Shown here piece by piece: positions 9,375-18,380 of a stretch of DNA of 64,000 nt. The translations under genes were made by a program, and so were the position numbers. Source of the DNA: Planctomycetota bacterium (GTDB lineage: Bacteria > Planctomycetota > Planctomycetia > Planctomycetales > Planctomycetaceae); assembly GCA_018242525.1 (NCBI GenBank), contig JAFEBS010000076.1, forward strand, positions 1-64,000, given 5' to 3'. Within the stretch, counting starts at the first letter, position 1; every line of letters begins with the position of its first letter. The notes under the pieces are model-generated. The model made no database searches. It worked only from the letters and a program-made list of their open reading frames with translations, and was not told the origin of the DNA.

Positions 9375-11603
9375 ATGATCTCGCAATTCTACCGACAGTA
9401 CAGCCGCTTGATCCTATGGGGCGTGGCTCTCAGCTTCCCAGCCCTCTGGTATTACGCGGAGCAGATCCCCTCCAACAACGACATCGAAACCTGGCTCCCC
9501 CGTGATACACCAGTTCGCCGCGAGTACGAGGAATTCAAGCAGGATTTTGGTGCCGAGGAATTGATCGTTATCGGCCTGCCCAAGGCAGACACGGATGCAA
9601 AACTCGTGGAAGCGATCGCGGGACGGCTGGATCGAATCCCGGGAATTCGGCGCTGCTGGACCCCGGCCCGCATGATTTCGCGCATGACAGAGTTTGGTGT
9701 TGACGACGACGACGCGAACGCCCGGCTGAACGGTCTGCTGCAAACCAGCACCGGTGACATGATTGGAATCATCGCGATTCTCTCCGATACGGGAGTCAAA
9801 AATCGCGCCCAGACGGCCGCACAGGTCAGGTCGGTTCTCAATTACTGCCAGCTCGACCCAGACCGGATCGCACTCACCGGTGCCCCGATCATCGTGACAG
9901 AACTGGATCGGCTGGGCAGCCAGAAGTCCAACCGGCGTTTCTTCCTGATTACCTGTGCCATCAGCCTGGGGCTGCTCTACTATTCGTTCGGACACTGGGG
10001 GCTGTCACTCGCCATGCTCGGTGCCACCCTGTGGGGAATTTTCCTGAACCAGGCCATTCTCGCCGCCTGTGGTGGTGAAATGAATTTCATCCTGGGTTCT
10101 TTGGCGGTCATGGTCATGATCTTCACCCTGTCGATCGCCGTCCATGTGGTCAGCTATTACTCAAGTGCCGTCAAGCACGGCGATCCGGATCCGCTCGGCA
10201 CCGCCGTTCGCGTGTCGTTGAACCCGTGCCTGCTCTCCACGCTGACCACATTGCTGGGTCTGGTGTCCCTCAACGTCAGTACAATTCTGCCGGTTAGCCA
10301 GTTTGGTTATGCCGCCGCCGCTGGTTCGCTGGTGGCACTGCTGGTCGGCCTGGGCATTACACCGGCCCTGCTGACCGTGATGCCGTGCGAAACTCAGAAT
10401 GTTGTCAGCTTCCGGTTCGACTTCCGGCGCTGGGGGGCGGGCGTTGCCCAATACCGGAATTCGATCCTGCTGGCCACCGCAGTCCTGATTGCGGTCACCG
10501 GCCTCGGCCTGACCAAACTGAAGCCCGATCTGAATCCCGCCGAGTTTCTGCCCAGAAACAGTCGCGTGCGGTCAGATCTGCTCCGCGTTGAAAATGGACT
10601 GACGAATGTCGATTCCATCGAAGCCGTGGTCGACTTCCACGGTCAAAAACTGGCGTTCCTGGATCAGTTGCAGCAGGTGCGCAAGATTGAAGGCCTGATC
10701 GCGGCACATCCCGACGTAAATCACACCCTGTCGCTGGCCAGCTTCTTCCCGACCGAACTCCCGGACACGGCACTCGGGACCGCCCGCATGCTGGGACTGG
10801 CCCAATCATACAGCAGCGAAGACGGACTGATCGCCAATCGCCAGCGGCTGTGGAAAATTTCGGCACGCATCGGGCACGATTCGGGTCGTTCATCGATTGA
10901 CATCCTGGCCGATCTACAACAGGCCGTTAAAGGGTATCCCGTCCGGTTCACAGGTCTGACCCCGCTACTGAAGAATGCTCAATTCGAAATCTTTGATGGA
11001 TTCTGGCAAAGTTTCACCGCCGCCTGCCTGACAATCACCATCGTGATGATCCTGTCGCTGCGTTCCGTCGTGACGGGACTGATCGCGATGATCCCCAACA
11101 TCATTCCCATCTGGCTGGTCTTTGGTGGAATCGGTTTCCTGGGAACCCCGGTGGATATCGGCATGATGATGACCGGCAGCATCTCGTTGGGGATTTCGGT
11201 CGACTGTACGTTTCACTTTCTGGTCCAGTATCAACAGGCCTATCGTCGTGGAAAGTCGTCGGTCGAGGCATGCCAGGACGCGCTCGGTCACTCGGGTGAG
11301 CCGATGCTCGATTCCACATTGATCTCAGCCCTCGGGATGCTGGCGCTGTGCATGAGCAGTTTTACCCCAACCTCACGCTTCGGTATGTTGATGGCCGCCC
11401 AGATGGGAGCATCTCTGCTGGGCGAACTGGTCATCCTGCCGGCTCTACTCTGCCTGCGTCCCGGACGTCGCCCCCAGACGATTCCCGCTGAGTCTCCCGC
11501 CCCAGCACCGCTCGACAGGGGCGAATCCGAGACCGAATTGCAGATTCACCCGTTCCCGGTGATCGAGCCTCGACGACGTCGACGCGTCGGAGCCGCCCAG
11601 TAA
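9375..11603 (+). CDS. MMPL/RND-family membrane transporter
   Basis: Large integral inner-membrane protein (742 aa from the chosen start) with the duplicated RND layout. Each half has one transmembrane helix, a big extracytoplasmic loop, then a cluster of five hydrophobic segments (about residues 195-355 and 540-700). MMPL and sterol-sensing-domain features are seen (GSISLGISVDCTFHFLVQYQ in the second half). The family exports lipids, hopanoids or other hydrophobic molecules; the substrate here is unknown. No adaptor or outer-membrane gene adjoins it. The ATG at 9375 begins MISQFYRQYSRLILWG and puts the first helix at the N-terminus. The open frame extends 24 codons further upstream. Confidence 0.85.
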   Translation: MISQFYRQYSRLILWGVALSFPALWYYAEQIPSNNDIETWLPRDTPVRREYEEFKQDFGAEELIVIGLPKADTDAKLVEAIAGRLDRIPGIRRCWTPARMISRMTEFGVDDDDANARLNGLLQTSTGDMIGIIAILSDTGVKNRAQTAAQVRSVLNYCQLDPDRIALTGAPIIVTELDRLGSQKSNRRFFLITCAISLGLLYYSFGHWGLSLAMLGATLWGIFLNQAILAACGGEMNFILGSLAVMVMIFTLSIAVHVVSYYSSAVKHGDPDPLGTAVRVSLNPCLLSTLTTLLGLVSLNVSTILPVSQFGYAAAAGSLVALLVGLGITPALLTVMPCETQNVVSFRFDFRRWGAGVAQYRNSILLATAVLIAVTGLGLTKLKPDLNPAEFLPRNSRVRSDLLRVENGLTNVDSIEAVVDFHGQKLAFLDQLQQVRKIEGLIAAHPDVNHTLSLASFFPTELPDTALGTARMLGLAQSYSSEDGLIANRQRLWKISARIGHDSGRSSIDILADLQQAVKGYPVRFTGLTPLLKNAQFEIFDGFWQSFTAACLTITIVMILSLRSVVTGLIAMIPNIIPIWLVFGGIGFLGTPVDIGMMMTGSISLGISVDCTFHFLVQYQQAYRRGKSSVEACQDALGHSGEPMLDSTLISALGMLALCMSSFTPTSRFGMLMAAQMGASLLGELVILPALLCLRPGRRPQTIPAESPAPAPLDRGESETELQIHPFPVIEPRRRRRVGAAQ

Positions 11604-11620
11604 TTATCAGCCCTGAATTG

Positions 11621-13513
11621 TCAGCCCAGTTCCCACACGGTTCCGTAGACGTTTTCTCGCTCGAAGTATTCCAGCAGCCGCAAATAAAACTCGTGGTTGG
11701 CAAGAGTACTGCTGTCGCCGAAAACCATCAGCTTGCGACGAGCCCGGGTCAGGGCCACATTGATCCGGCGTGTGTCCGTCAAAAACCCCAGTTCCCCCCG
11801 GGGATTCGATCGGACCAGCGAAATGATGATCGCCTCCTTTTCACGCCCCTGAAATCCGTCAACGGTATCAACCTCCACCGCCGCAGATTCAATCCGATCC
11901 CGCAAGAAACGCGTCTGGGCGGAATAGGGTGTGATAATGGCGATGTCAGACGCGGCGATTCCTGCCTCCAGCAGGTCCACCACCTGGCGAACGACAAACT
12001 CGGCTTCCCCCGGATTCCGCAGGCTGCTTCCATCCTCTTCAGACTCTTCCTCACACCCCGAGCCCGCGGTATCGAAGAACCGGACCGCCGTTTGAGTCAG
12101 CGGCGACTGGACAACATCCGGTAGATCCGCCAGCGTGTGCTCTCGAACCGTCTCCGCGGCGATTAATGACGATTCATAGAACTCGTCCGACGAGAACTGC
12201 ATGATCTGCTCATGCATGCGGTATTGCATCGACAGTCGACGCGACACTGCCTCGCCGTAAAGTTGCATCAGACGTTCCATCAGACTCTGGTGAAACCCTT
12301 CGCGACGCGCTTCGGAAGAGACAACCGTCGGGGGCAACTGGCAATGGTCGCCCGCCAGGACCAGTCGGCGACTTCGCAACAACGGAATCCAGCAACTCGG
12401 TTCCGTGGCTTGTGCCGCTTCATCGATCACGACCAGGTCAAAATCACGGTTCCCAAGAATCTCTGCGTTGAGTCCCGTCAGAGTCGCACAAATCACAGTC
12501 GCCGAGTCCAACAGATGAGTCACCAGTCCCGCTTCCATCTGCCGGGCATCCTCCAGAAGTTTTCTGGCCTCGGCCCGCAGGTCGCGGCGCGCCCCTGGTG
12601 CCGGAGCGGTGCGCGTGTACTTCCCCGCCTGGCGACGCAACGAGAACGCCTCCTTAGTCCAGTCGCGTGCCAGCTTCAGCGAGGGGTGCGATTCCACCAG
12701 GACATCCAGCGTCCGCTCGCGTAATGAGGGCATAACGCGCGCCGGATGCCCGATTCGCAGGGCCGACTCACCCGCCTCCAACAGTCGTTCGAGCAGATTG
12801 TCGACCGCCAGATTGCTTGGCGCACACGCCAGAACCCGTTCGCCACGCCGAATCGCCTGCCGAATCAATTCCACGACCGCAGTTGTCTTGCCGGTTCCCG
12901 GCGGCCCGTGAATGATCGCCAGATCATCGGCCGCCAGAGCATAATCCACGGCCGCGATTTGGGATTCATCCAATCGCAAATACGCAGTCCACGCGCGAGG
13001 AGTGGCAAAGCCAGGAGCTTCCTCACCCAGCAAACGTCGTTTCAACGCCGCCAGTCGTCCGCGTTCCGCCCCCTCGGCCTTGCGCAGCGCCTCATGTTGA
13101 CGCTGGCGGGACACTTCGTCGGACGAAACATCCAGGCGAAACGTGGGTCGATCCGACACCGGTTCGGGCGTTTCGGCCACGGCCACCGTGATCGTCGACC
13201 GGTCCCGATCCGTAATCACACCGCGCCACGCTGATTTTTCCGGCGATTGTTCCTCGGACAGGACCACCGGCGAACCGGGATTCAACCGAGTCCACGGAAG
13301 ATCGACACGCTGGTCCCGCTTGCCGAGTGTCAGCACCGCACGGCCGCCAAAGCCAGCCATTTCACTGCGGATCGCCAGCCCGATTAAACTGAGTCCACTT
13401 CGTTCCGCAGCCGCACCCGTGGCCTGACGAGACCGCCGCACCACCTCGCGCGTTTCTTCCGCCGCCTCATGATCAAGGCATCGCCTCAACCGCCGAAACA
13501 ATTCATCCGTCAC
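11621..13513 (-). CDS. Superfamily 1 DNA/RNA helicase (UPF1/IGHMBP2-like)
   Basis: ATP-driven helicase of the AAA_11/AAA_12 type. A nucleic-acid-binding N-terminal region of about 180 residues precedes the RecA-like core. Walker A GPPGTGKT is near residues 203-210, followed by the LACAPSNLAVDNLLERL motif Ia region. Walker B is VVIDEAAQATEP, the GDHCQLPP motif III follows, and VDTVDGFQGREKEAII plus NVALTRARRKL supply motifs V and VI. The GTG at 13513 was chosen because GGAG lies five bases upstream and the family-like VTDELFRRLRRCL follows directly. An ATG at 13555 and a GTG at 13573 remain possible. It converges with the transporter gene (17 bases apart). Its upstream DNA is unusual simple-sequence repeat. 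Confidence 0.9.
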   Translation of the reverse strand: MTDELFRRLRRCLDHEAAEETREVVRRSRQATGAAAERSGLSLIGLAIRSEMAGFGGRAVLTLGKRDQRVDLPWTRLNPGSPVVLSEEQSPEKSAWRGVITDRDRSTITVAVAETPEPVSDRPTFRLDVSSDEVSRQRQHEALRKAEGAERGRLAALKRRLLGEEAPGFATPRAWTAYLRLDESQIAAVDYALAADDLAIIHGPPGTGKTTAVVELIRQAIRRGERVLACAPSNLAVDNLLERLLEAGESALRIGHPARVMPSLRERTLDVLVESHPSLKLARDWTKEAFSLRRQAGKYTRTAPAPGARRDLRAEARKLLEDARQMEAGLVTHLLDSATVICATLTGLNAEILGNRDFDLVVIDEAAQATEPSCWIPLLRSRRLVLAGDHCQLPPTVVSSEARREGFHQSLMERLMQLYGEAVSRRLSMQYRMHEQIMQFSSDEFYESSLIAAETVREHTLADLPDVVQSPLTQTAVRFFDTAGSGCEEESEEDGSSLRNPGEAEFVVRQVVDLLEAGIAASDIAIITPYSAQTRFLRDRIESAAVEVDTVDGFQGREKEAIIISLVRSNPRGELGFLTDTRRINVALTRARRKLMVFGDSSTLANHEFYLRLLEYFERENVYGTVWELG

Positions 13514-13569
13514 GCTCGCTCCAATTCCTTCCGCGAGTATCGCTCTAAATGGCATTGCATGAGCAAGGA

Positions 13570-13589
13570 ACACCAGCCCGACGCGCGAG
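13570..13589. repeat. Dispersed element family F, copy 1 (ACACCAGCCCGACGCG)
   Basis: ACACCAGCCCGACGCGCGAG directly precedes the GGGA tract. The reverse complement of essentially the same sequence occurs at 47640-47657 and at 54916-54935, so it is a dispersed intergenic sequence and not gene-specific. Confidence 0.6.
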
Positions 13590-13590
13590 C

Positions 13591-13616
13591 GAGGGAGGGA
13601 GGGAGGGAGGGAGGGA
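13591..13616 (+). repeat. GGGA tandem tract with G-quadruplex potential
   Basis: Six GGG runs separated by single A bases lie on the plus strand. This is a textbook short-loop G-quadruplex pattern. It sits just upstream of the minus-strand helicase gene, on the template strand for that gene's leader. Any effect on expression is inference. Confidence 0.85.
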
Positions 13617-13652
13617 TTCCTGCGCCGGACTCAAAATCTCAAATCGACGAGA

Positions 13653-13764
13653 TTCATCGTTCATCTTTCATCGTTCATCGTTCATCGTTCATCGTTCATC
13701 GTTCATCGTTCATCGTTCATCGTTCATCGTTCATCGTTCATCGTTCATCGTTCATCGTTCATCG
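13653..13764. repeat. Heptamer tandem repeat, 16 units of TTCATCG
   Basis: Sixteen consecutive 7-base units TTCATCG, with one G-to-T change in the second unit. Because 7 is not a multiple of 3, three units make a 21-base period, so all three forward frames stay open and encode heptapeptide repeats such as SSFIVHR. The array is perfect over its last 14 units, which suggests recent slippage expansion. Confidence 0.95.
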
Positions 13765-14067
13765 TTCCCAAGCTCCCGCTTGGGAACCCGTCTGTGAAGC
13801 TCCGCTTCACGGACAAAAGCCCCCCCCTCTATCCAGTCATTCGCCTGATCGACCGGTCCAGGCTGGCGAGCACAGGTGCGGGCGCTCGGAGTATCTCAAA
13901 GCACTGGATTGTCGACTAGCCGCGTGCAACCGGATTGTTGTGTGTAAATTCCAGTGGCTGCCACATCATTTCGTCGCTGTGGAGCGTCATAAAGTGATCC
14001 CGTGCCGAATAAGCGACCGCGAAGCGGAGCTTCGAATACGGACGTTCCCAAGCGGAAACTTGGGAAC
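13764..14067. repeat. Inverted pair of two-hairpin repeats (family D)
   Basis: 13764-13787 is the hairpin GTTCCCAAGC-TCCC-GCTTGGGAAC and 13794-13810 the hairpin GTGAAGCTCCGCTTCAC. The same two hairpins occur in reverse orientation at 14044-14067 (GTTCCCAAG...CTTGGGAAC) and 14020-14034 (CGAAGCGGAGCTTCG). About 210 bases without a recognisable gene lie between. The whole looks like a small element with terminal inverted repeats, or two independent insertions facing each other. A third copy is at 54855-54877. Confidence 0.7.
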
Positions 14068-14092
14068 GAGAAAAATCTGCTCCGATGACCAT

Positions 14093-15349
14093 TCAGCGTT
14101 CCACGTGCTGGCTGCTCACCGCACATTTCCGATTGTCGTAGAGATTCAGATAGAACACGCGCGCCTCGACCGGAATCTTGGCCGAGACTCGCCCCGCCAC
14201 CGGATCCACGCTGGCCGGCAGTTGCTCCCACTTCCGGTCCTGCCATTTGCCGGTGTCCCGAGTCCACGCCAACTCGGCGCTTTCAATCGGCACGCTGGCA
14301 GTGAACTTCGCCCAGGCTTCCTCACCCGTTTGCCCCTGCTCCGTGATCTCGGGCAATGGCCTTTCTTTCTTCAAAACGGCATTGGCATAGACCTGAATTT
14401 CCGCGGGGTTCTCACCCGCGGGGCCGTGTCCATGCGGCATTCGCACGCGCAAGCACAGCGTCCGGGGGCTTTCCGGAATCCGGTATGATTTCTGCCAGGA
14501 ATTCATGGGATACGCGAAATCATTGGTACCGTTGACCCACAGGACAGGCATCCTGGTGTGCATCAAATACGACGACGGATCCCATTGGTTCAGCCACAGT
14601 GCCGACTTCTCGCTCCCCAGCTTTTCCAGAGCAGGAATCCAGACCGAATTGTCGCCCAGGAATCCACATCCATAAACCGGTGCCGCGAATTGAAAACGTG
14701 AATCCACACCAGACACAATGCAGGTCAGGTAACCGCCCCACGAAATCCCCGTCACTCCGATCCGGTCAGGATCCACTTCGGGATAGGAACGAACCAGGGT
14801 ATGCGCCAGGGCGGCGGCACTGACCGCGTGATACGCCCATTGGTCCTCAATCGGATCCTCTAATTGTCCAAAACTGGCGTCCCAGCCGGGGGGACCGCCG
14901 TCTTCGTGACGCTGCCACTTGCCATAGGTCCCCACCGGAACGCACCCGCAAACGTCCATCGCGATCGCGGCATAGCCTCGTTCATTCCAGAGCTTGACCC
15001 AGCGTTCAAACGCGGTCCCGCCCCCGCCATGAATCAAGACCATCGCCGGATATTTCTGATTTCCGTCGGTCTTGTCGCCGGCGGCCCGGGGAACGCCATA
15101 GTACGCATAAACTCGCGTCGGACGTCCTTTGTACGGGACCCCGGCATAAAAGAACGATTTGACACCGTCTGCCGACGCCACGTCGGTCGGGAACACCTCA
15201 GGAACCCGCGACAGTTTTTCGAGCGGGAAGGGAACTCCGTCACCGACCTTTAGCCGGACCGCCCGCAATGGCGTGGATTCCTGGGCCTGCAGGATCGGGG
15301 AGACAAAGATGAACCCCGTCACCAACCACACCCAGATCAATTGCGTCAT
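14093..15349 (-). CDS. Exported alpha/beta-hydrolase, acetyl xylan esterase-like
   Basis: Secreted serine hydrolase of 418 aa. A signal peptide (MTQLIWVWLVTGFIFVSPIL, cleavage near AQES) is followed by an alpha/beta-hydrolase fold. The oxyanion loop HGGGG is near residue 107 and the nucleophile Ser203 sits in GVTGISWGGY. A distal segment with Asp (NGTNDFAYP) and His (RMPHGHGP) could complete the triad. Related planctomycete proteins are annotated as acetyl xylan esterase or prolyl-oligopeptidase family, so deacetylation of polysaccharide is a plausible role. The start at 15349 was chosen for its signal peptide; the longer frame would run into the STAS gene. It follows the STAS gene on the same strand. 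Confidence 0.85.
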   Translation of the reverse strand: MTQLIWVWLVTGFIFVSPILQAQESTPLRAVRLKVGDGVPFPLEKLSRVPEVFPTDVASADGVKSFFYAGVPYKGRPTRVYAYYGVPRAAGDKTDGNQKYPAMVLIHGGGGTAFERWVKLWNERGYAAIAMDVCGCVPVGTYGKWQRHEDGGPPGWDASFGQLEDPIEDQWAYHAVSAAALAHTLVRSYPEVDPDRIGVTGISWGGYLTCIVSGVDSRFQFAAPVYGCGFLGDNSVWIPALEKLGSEKSALWLNQWDPSSYLMHTRMPVLWVNGTNDFAYPMNSWQKSYRIPESPRTLCLRVRMPHGHGPAGENPAEIQVYANAVLKKERPLPEITEQGQTGEEAWAKFTASVPIESAELAWTRDTGKWQDRKWEQLPASVDPVAGRVSAKIPVEARVFYLNLYDNRKCAVSSQHVER

Positions 15350-15401
15350 CCGAAACACTGTCGACTCCTCAATCGTTGCCAACTGTACAGCACGAAAGCC
15401 A

Positions 15402-15755
15402 TCATTCGTAAAAGGATTTCCTCGCGAATTCCAGGTCCCCATAGATGCTGAGCACCTTGTCGAGATGCACGGCGCGCAGGATCTGGTTCACCGGCCCCAG
15501 AATGGTCGAGAGTTTGACCTCGCCCCCTTTACGCCGCAGCCGCGCCTGCAGCGCCACGAGTGACCCCAGTCCAATGCTGGAGACATACCCCAGATACCGG
15601 CAGTCAATGATGATTTTCGAATACCCCTTCTCCAGATGCTCGTTCACCTGTCGGTCAAATTCCGGCGTTGAAGCGGAATCGAGATTCCCTCGTAAGACGA
15701 TCACCAGGATGTCCCCGTCGAGAATCGAAGAGTCAAACATCGGAACGGAACTCAT
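15402..15755 (-). CDS. STAS-domain anti-anti-sigma factor-like protein
   Basis: A 117-aa single STAS domain like SpoIIAA/RsbV antagonists, which bind anti-sigma factor kinases. The core strands (GDILVIVLRGNLDSAS, SKIIIDCRYLGYVSS) and the phosphorylation loop YVSSIGLGSL are clear. Ser60 occupies the position of SpoIIAA Ser58, while the second Ser of the classical DSSG is Ile. The ATG at 15755 has a GAAGGA sequence eight bases upstream and begins close to the domain; an upstream Met at 15806 is less likely. No kinase, phosphatase or sigma factor gene is adjacent, so partners must be elsewhere. It follows a DUF1501 gene on the same strand. Confidence 0.9.
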   Translation of the reverse strand: MSSVPMFDSSILDGDILVIVLRGNLDSASTPEFDRQVNEHLEKGYSKIIIDCRYLGYVSSIGLGSLVALQARLRRKGGEVKLSTILGPVNQILRAVHLDKVLSIYGDLEFARKSFYE

Positions 15756-15824
15756 GGTCTTATCCTTCAGGGCACTCATCAAGTTCGCTGTCTCTGAAAC
15801 TGTCATTCAGGCCGGTGAAAACGC

Positions 15825-17240
15825 TCACCCGTCCGATCCATACAACGGGAAAATCGGCTGACCGGTGCTGATCAAATACGGACGATTGGCACTGTCGTGG
15901 AAGTGGCCACCGGGTTCAATCCCCAACGCATGAAAGATCGTGGCGGTCACATCCCAGGGACCGTACTTCGTTGTAATCGGATAGGCCGCATGCCGATCCG
16001 CCGCCCCGACGATCGTGCCCCCCTGGACTCCCGCCCCCGCCAGCACGATCGAATACGCAGCGGCCCAATGCTTGCGCCCCGGAGTGACTCCGGCGAAATT
16101 CCGTTCCAGCGCCACCAGCGGCGCACGGCCAAACTCACCCATGCAGATGACAAGCGTCGTCTCCAGCAATCCGCGCTGATCCAGATCCTCAATCAGCGCC
16201 GAAAAGCTCTGGTCAAAGCGAGGCAGCAGCGAGCGCCCCATCACATCGAAAATGTCGTTGTGAGTATCCCAGCCGTACTCTTCCTGATCATCAGGATACT
16301 TGTCCTGCCCCCGATTCGAATGATTCCAGATGACCGTAACGAGAGGCACCTGTGCTTCCACCAGTCGACGTCCCAGCAAACAGGCCTGGCCCGGACGATG
16401 CCGACCGTAGCGATCACGGATCGATGTGGACTCGGCACCCAAATCGAGGGCCCGACGGGCCGCCGGCCGATCCAGCATACGGAACGCCTGCTCATACAGA
16501 GTGTTCATGTCCGCCATCGATTGAGCCGCGAAAGGGCCGGCAGGCTGCAACTCCGACAACAGTCGCTGCCGCAACGATTGACGCCGCGGAGTCAATTCCT
16601 CAAGTTGCTCCAACCCGGGAACCGCCGGCTGATCGGTCGTCACATCCCCAATCATCAGGGAATCGTATTGTCGACCCAGCAATCCCGCATATTGCCCCGG
16701 ACCAGGCTCCCACGGGACCAGAGCCGGCCCGTTGATCAGGACGGAGGACCGCAGAAACGTGGTCGCCGGACGCTGCTGTTCCAGGACGCACCCATAAAAC
16801 GGATGGTCCGTTTCCCGCGGGGTAGGGTTTGACGAACGTCGAGCGTGATAATAGCCGGTCAGCGCCAGGTACAACGCCGAACCATGATCCAGATCTTCAT
16901 GCGACATTGACTTCACGATCGCATATCGATCCGTCAGCCGGGCCAGCCGCGGCAAATGCTCGCAAAGCCGCGTGCCTGGGACCGCCGTCTGGATGCTGCC
17001 GAATTCGCCCCGCACTTGTGACGGAGCTTCGGGACGCGGATCCCAGGTTTCCAGCTGACTTTGTCCGCCGCTGGCCACGACGACCAGAACCGATTTCGCC
17101 CGGCCAAACCCGCGGCTCTGATCCCGGAATCCTGGCGGCAATAGACGTTCTCGTCCGGACGCAGACCGCTGACGCAGGATCTCGCCCAACAGGGCCAGAC
17201 CCGCACCACCAAATCTCCGCAACCAGTGCCGTCGTTGCAT
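15825..17240 (-). CDS. DUF1501 protein, copy 1
   Basis: Exported protein of the DUF1501 family (alkaline-phosphatase/sulfatase-like fold), abundant in Planctomycetes with no settled biochemical role. The N-terminus MQRRHWLRRFGGAGLALLGEIL looks like a twin-arginine leader. Family blocks follow: FGRAKSVLVVVASGGQSQLETWDPRP, the CEHLPRLARLTDRYAIVKSM segment, LLGRRLVEAQVPLVTV near the middle, and CMGEFGRAP plus GRKHWAAAYSIVLAGAG toward the C-terminus. The usual DUF1549/PSD1 cytochrome partner is absent beside it. It ends about 70 bases before the STAS start. Confidence 0.9.
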   Translation of the reverse strand: MQRRHWLRRFGGAGLALLGEILRQRSASGRERLLPPGFRDQSRGFGRAKSVLVVVASGGQSQLETWDPRPEAPSQVRGEFGSIQTAVPGTRLCEHLPRLARLTDRYAIVKSMSHEDLDHGSALYLALTGYYHARRSSNPTPRETDHPFYGCVLEQQRPATTFLRSSVLINGPALVPWEPGPGQYAGLLGRQYDSLMIGDVTTDQPAVPGLEQLEELTPRRQSLRQRLLSELQPAGPFAAQSMADMNTLYEQAFRMLDRPAARRALDLGAESTSIRDRYGRHRPGQACLLGRRLVEAQVPLVTVIWNHSNRGQDKYPDDQEEYGWDTHNDIFDVMGRSLLPRFDQSFSALIEDLDQRGLLETTLVICMGEFGRAPLVALERNFAGVTPGRKHWAAAYSIVLAGAGVQGGTIVGAADRHAAYPITTKYGPWDVTATIFHALGIEPGGHFHDSANRPYLISTGQPIFPLYGSDG

Positions 17241-17364
17241 CAACGATCAACTCACAATCGAGCCCAACACCATCACACCGCGCGCAGCCCATGATAGCAG
17301 GCAGGCGACCACAATTCCCAACCCAGGTGAGCCGGAGCGGCGTCAACCCAATTGCACATGTTTT

Positions 17365-17399
17365 GTGAGCCGCAAGGCGCTAGCCGCGGGTGTATTCTC
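17365..17399. repeat. Dispersed repeat family A, copy 1
   Basis: Begins GTGAGCCGCAAGGCGCTAGC and continues CGCGGGTGTATTCTC. It shares at least 23 bases with copies at 21730, 40289, 47260 and 47302. It lies in the roughly 300-base gap between a DUF1501 gene and a hypothetical gene, which holds nothing else recognisable. Confidence 0.85.
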
Positions 17400-17537
17400 A
17401 AACGCACTCAAGATCCTGCTGCATAGCGTCGGCATCAGCCCCCGGACTCCACCCAACGCTCTGAAGAGTCCGTGGCCTGACGGCGCACGTCTCACCCGTA
17501 TTCGCGAGATCACCCCGATTCGTGACGGAAACCCCGG

Positions 17538-18380
17538 TTACTCCGCGCGATCTGAAAAGAACCAGGTCCAGGTGTCGAATTCCTGGCCGCGTCCACTCAG
17601 AAACGGTTGCGACCAGACCTCAGTGTCATCCAGCCGCACGCGCAATCCGGTCGTCGTTGTTCCTGTGACGGAAAATTCACACTTGGCGGCTGACGATCCG
17701 CCCTGCCATTGAATTGCCACGATCGCATCGGGATTGGTCCCTGTCGCACTGAATCCGAAGAACGCGCCGTCAATAATCTCGTCCACCTCGCTGGAATACC
17801 GAAACAGCGGAGTTGTCAGCAGTCGCATTTCCGTTTTGACATCTTCATTCACTCCGTCAATCATCGTCGCGGAAAAGCGCCGCGCCAGATTTTTGAGCTG
17901 TACCAGTCGTCCGGATTTTGTTTCCACGGCATCCACGGCCGAGGTCGTGGGGCGAAACGTCATCCCGGGCTTTTTCGAGACGAACTCCCGGTTGAACGGC
18001 CATTTAACCGTCAGAGTGTCGGATGTCACAGACGTGACGTTGAACAGCCAATGAGGTTGCGGCTCGGGAAATCCATACCGTTCGGTCTTCATCAGCGCGA
18101 CCGGACGCCCGTGAACCGTCCAGACCCAAATGGTGGCATCGCGGATTTGGCGTTGTTGATCGCTGTACCGAAAGACGGGTTCGGCCACCATATCCGCGGC
18201 GCGTTTTTCGGTCCGCGATGTCTCGTGAACCTTGATCGCCGCCACAGCTGCTCGCATTTCCTTCAGGAGCATCTGCCGCTCGGAAGATCCCTTGTCCGGA
18301 TCATCCGCACGTGCAATCGGGCACAACGCCAGAATGCCCACCAGCAGTCGCAGGACCTTCACTCTAAAGTCAGAGTCCAT
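17538..18380 (-). CDS. Exported hypothetical protein
   Basis: A 280-aa protein with a signal peptide (FRVKVLRLLVGILALCPIARA, cut before DDPDKG). The ATG at 18380 has GAGGGGG just upstream. The mature part is soluble and Trp-containing, mixed alpha/beta in appearance (RDATIWVWTVHGRPVALMK, HWLFNVTSVTSDTLTVKWPF). I recognise no named domain. Similar exported proteins of this size recur in planctomycete genomes as hypotheticals (general knowledge). It is transcribed away from tRNA-Lys and is not obviously in an operon. Confidence 0.75.
   Translation of the reverse strand: MDSDFRVKVLRLLVGILALCPIARADDPDKGSSERQMLLKEMRAAVAAIKVHETSRTEKRAADMVAEPVFRYSDQQRQIRDATIWVWTVHGRPVALMKTERYGFPEPQPHWLFNVTSVTSDTLTVKWPFNREFVSKKPGMTFRPTTSAVDAVETKSGRLVQLKNLARRFSATMIDGVNEDVKTEMRLLTTPLFRYSSEVDEIIDGAFFGFSATGTNPDAIVAIQWQGGSSAAKCEFSVTGTTTTGLRVRLDDTEVWSQPFLSGRGQEFDTWTWFFSDRAE

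Noticed and set aside
9065-9376. A 103-residue minus-strand frame with a fairly protein-like middle
   Set aside because: It has no ribosome-binding site and no recognised family, and it overlaps the start of the MMPL gene. It could be a decayed gene; not supported enough to list.
13653-13764. Possible CRISPR array (regular short repeats)
   Set aside because: The 7-base units are contiguous with no spacers and there are no cas genes. It is a microsatellite-like array.
13469-14488. A 339-residue plus-strand frame with SFIVHRS peptide repeats
   Set aside because: It is an artefact of the heptamer array staying open in all frames. It also runs antisense into the esterase gene and has no start context.
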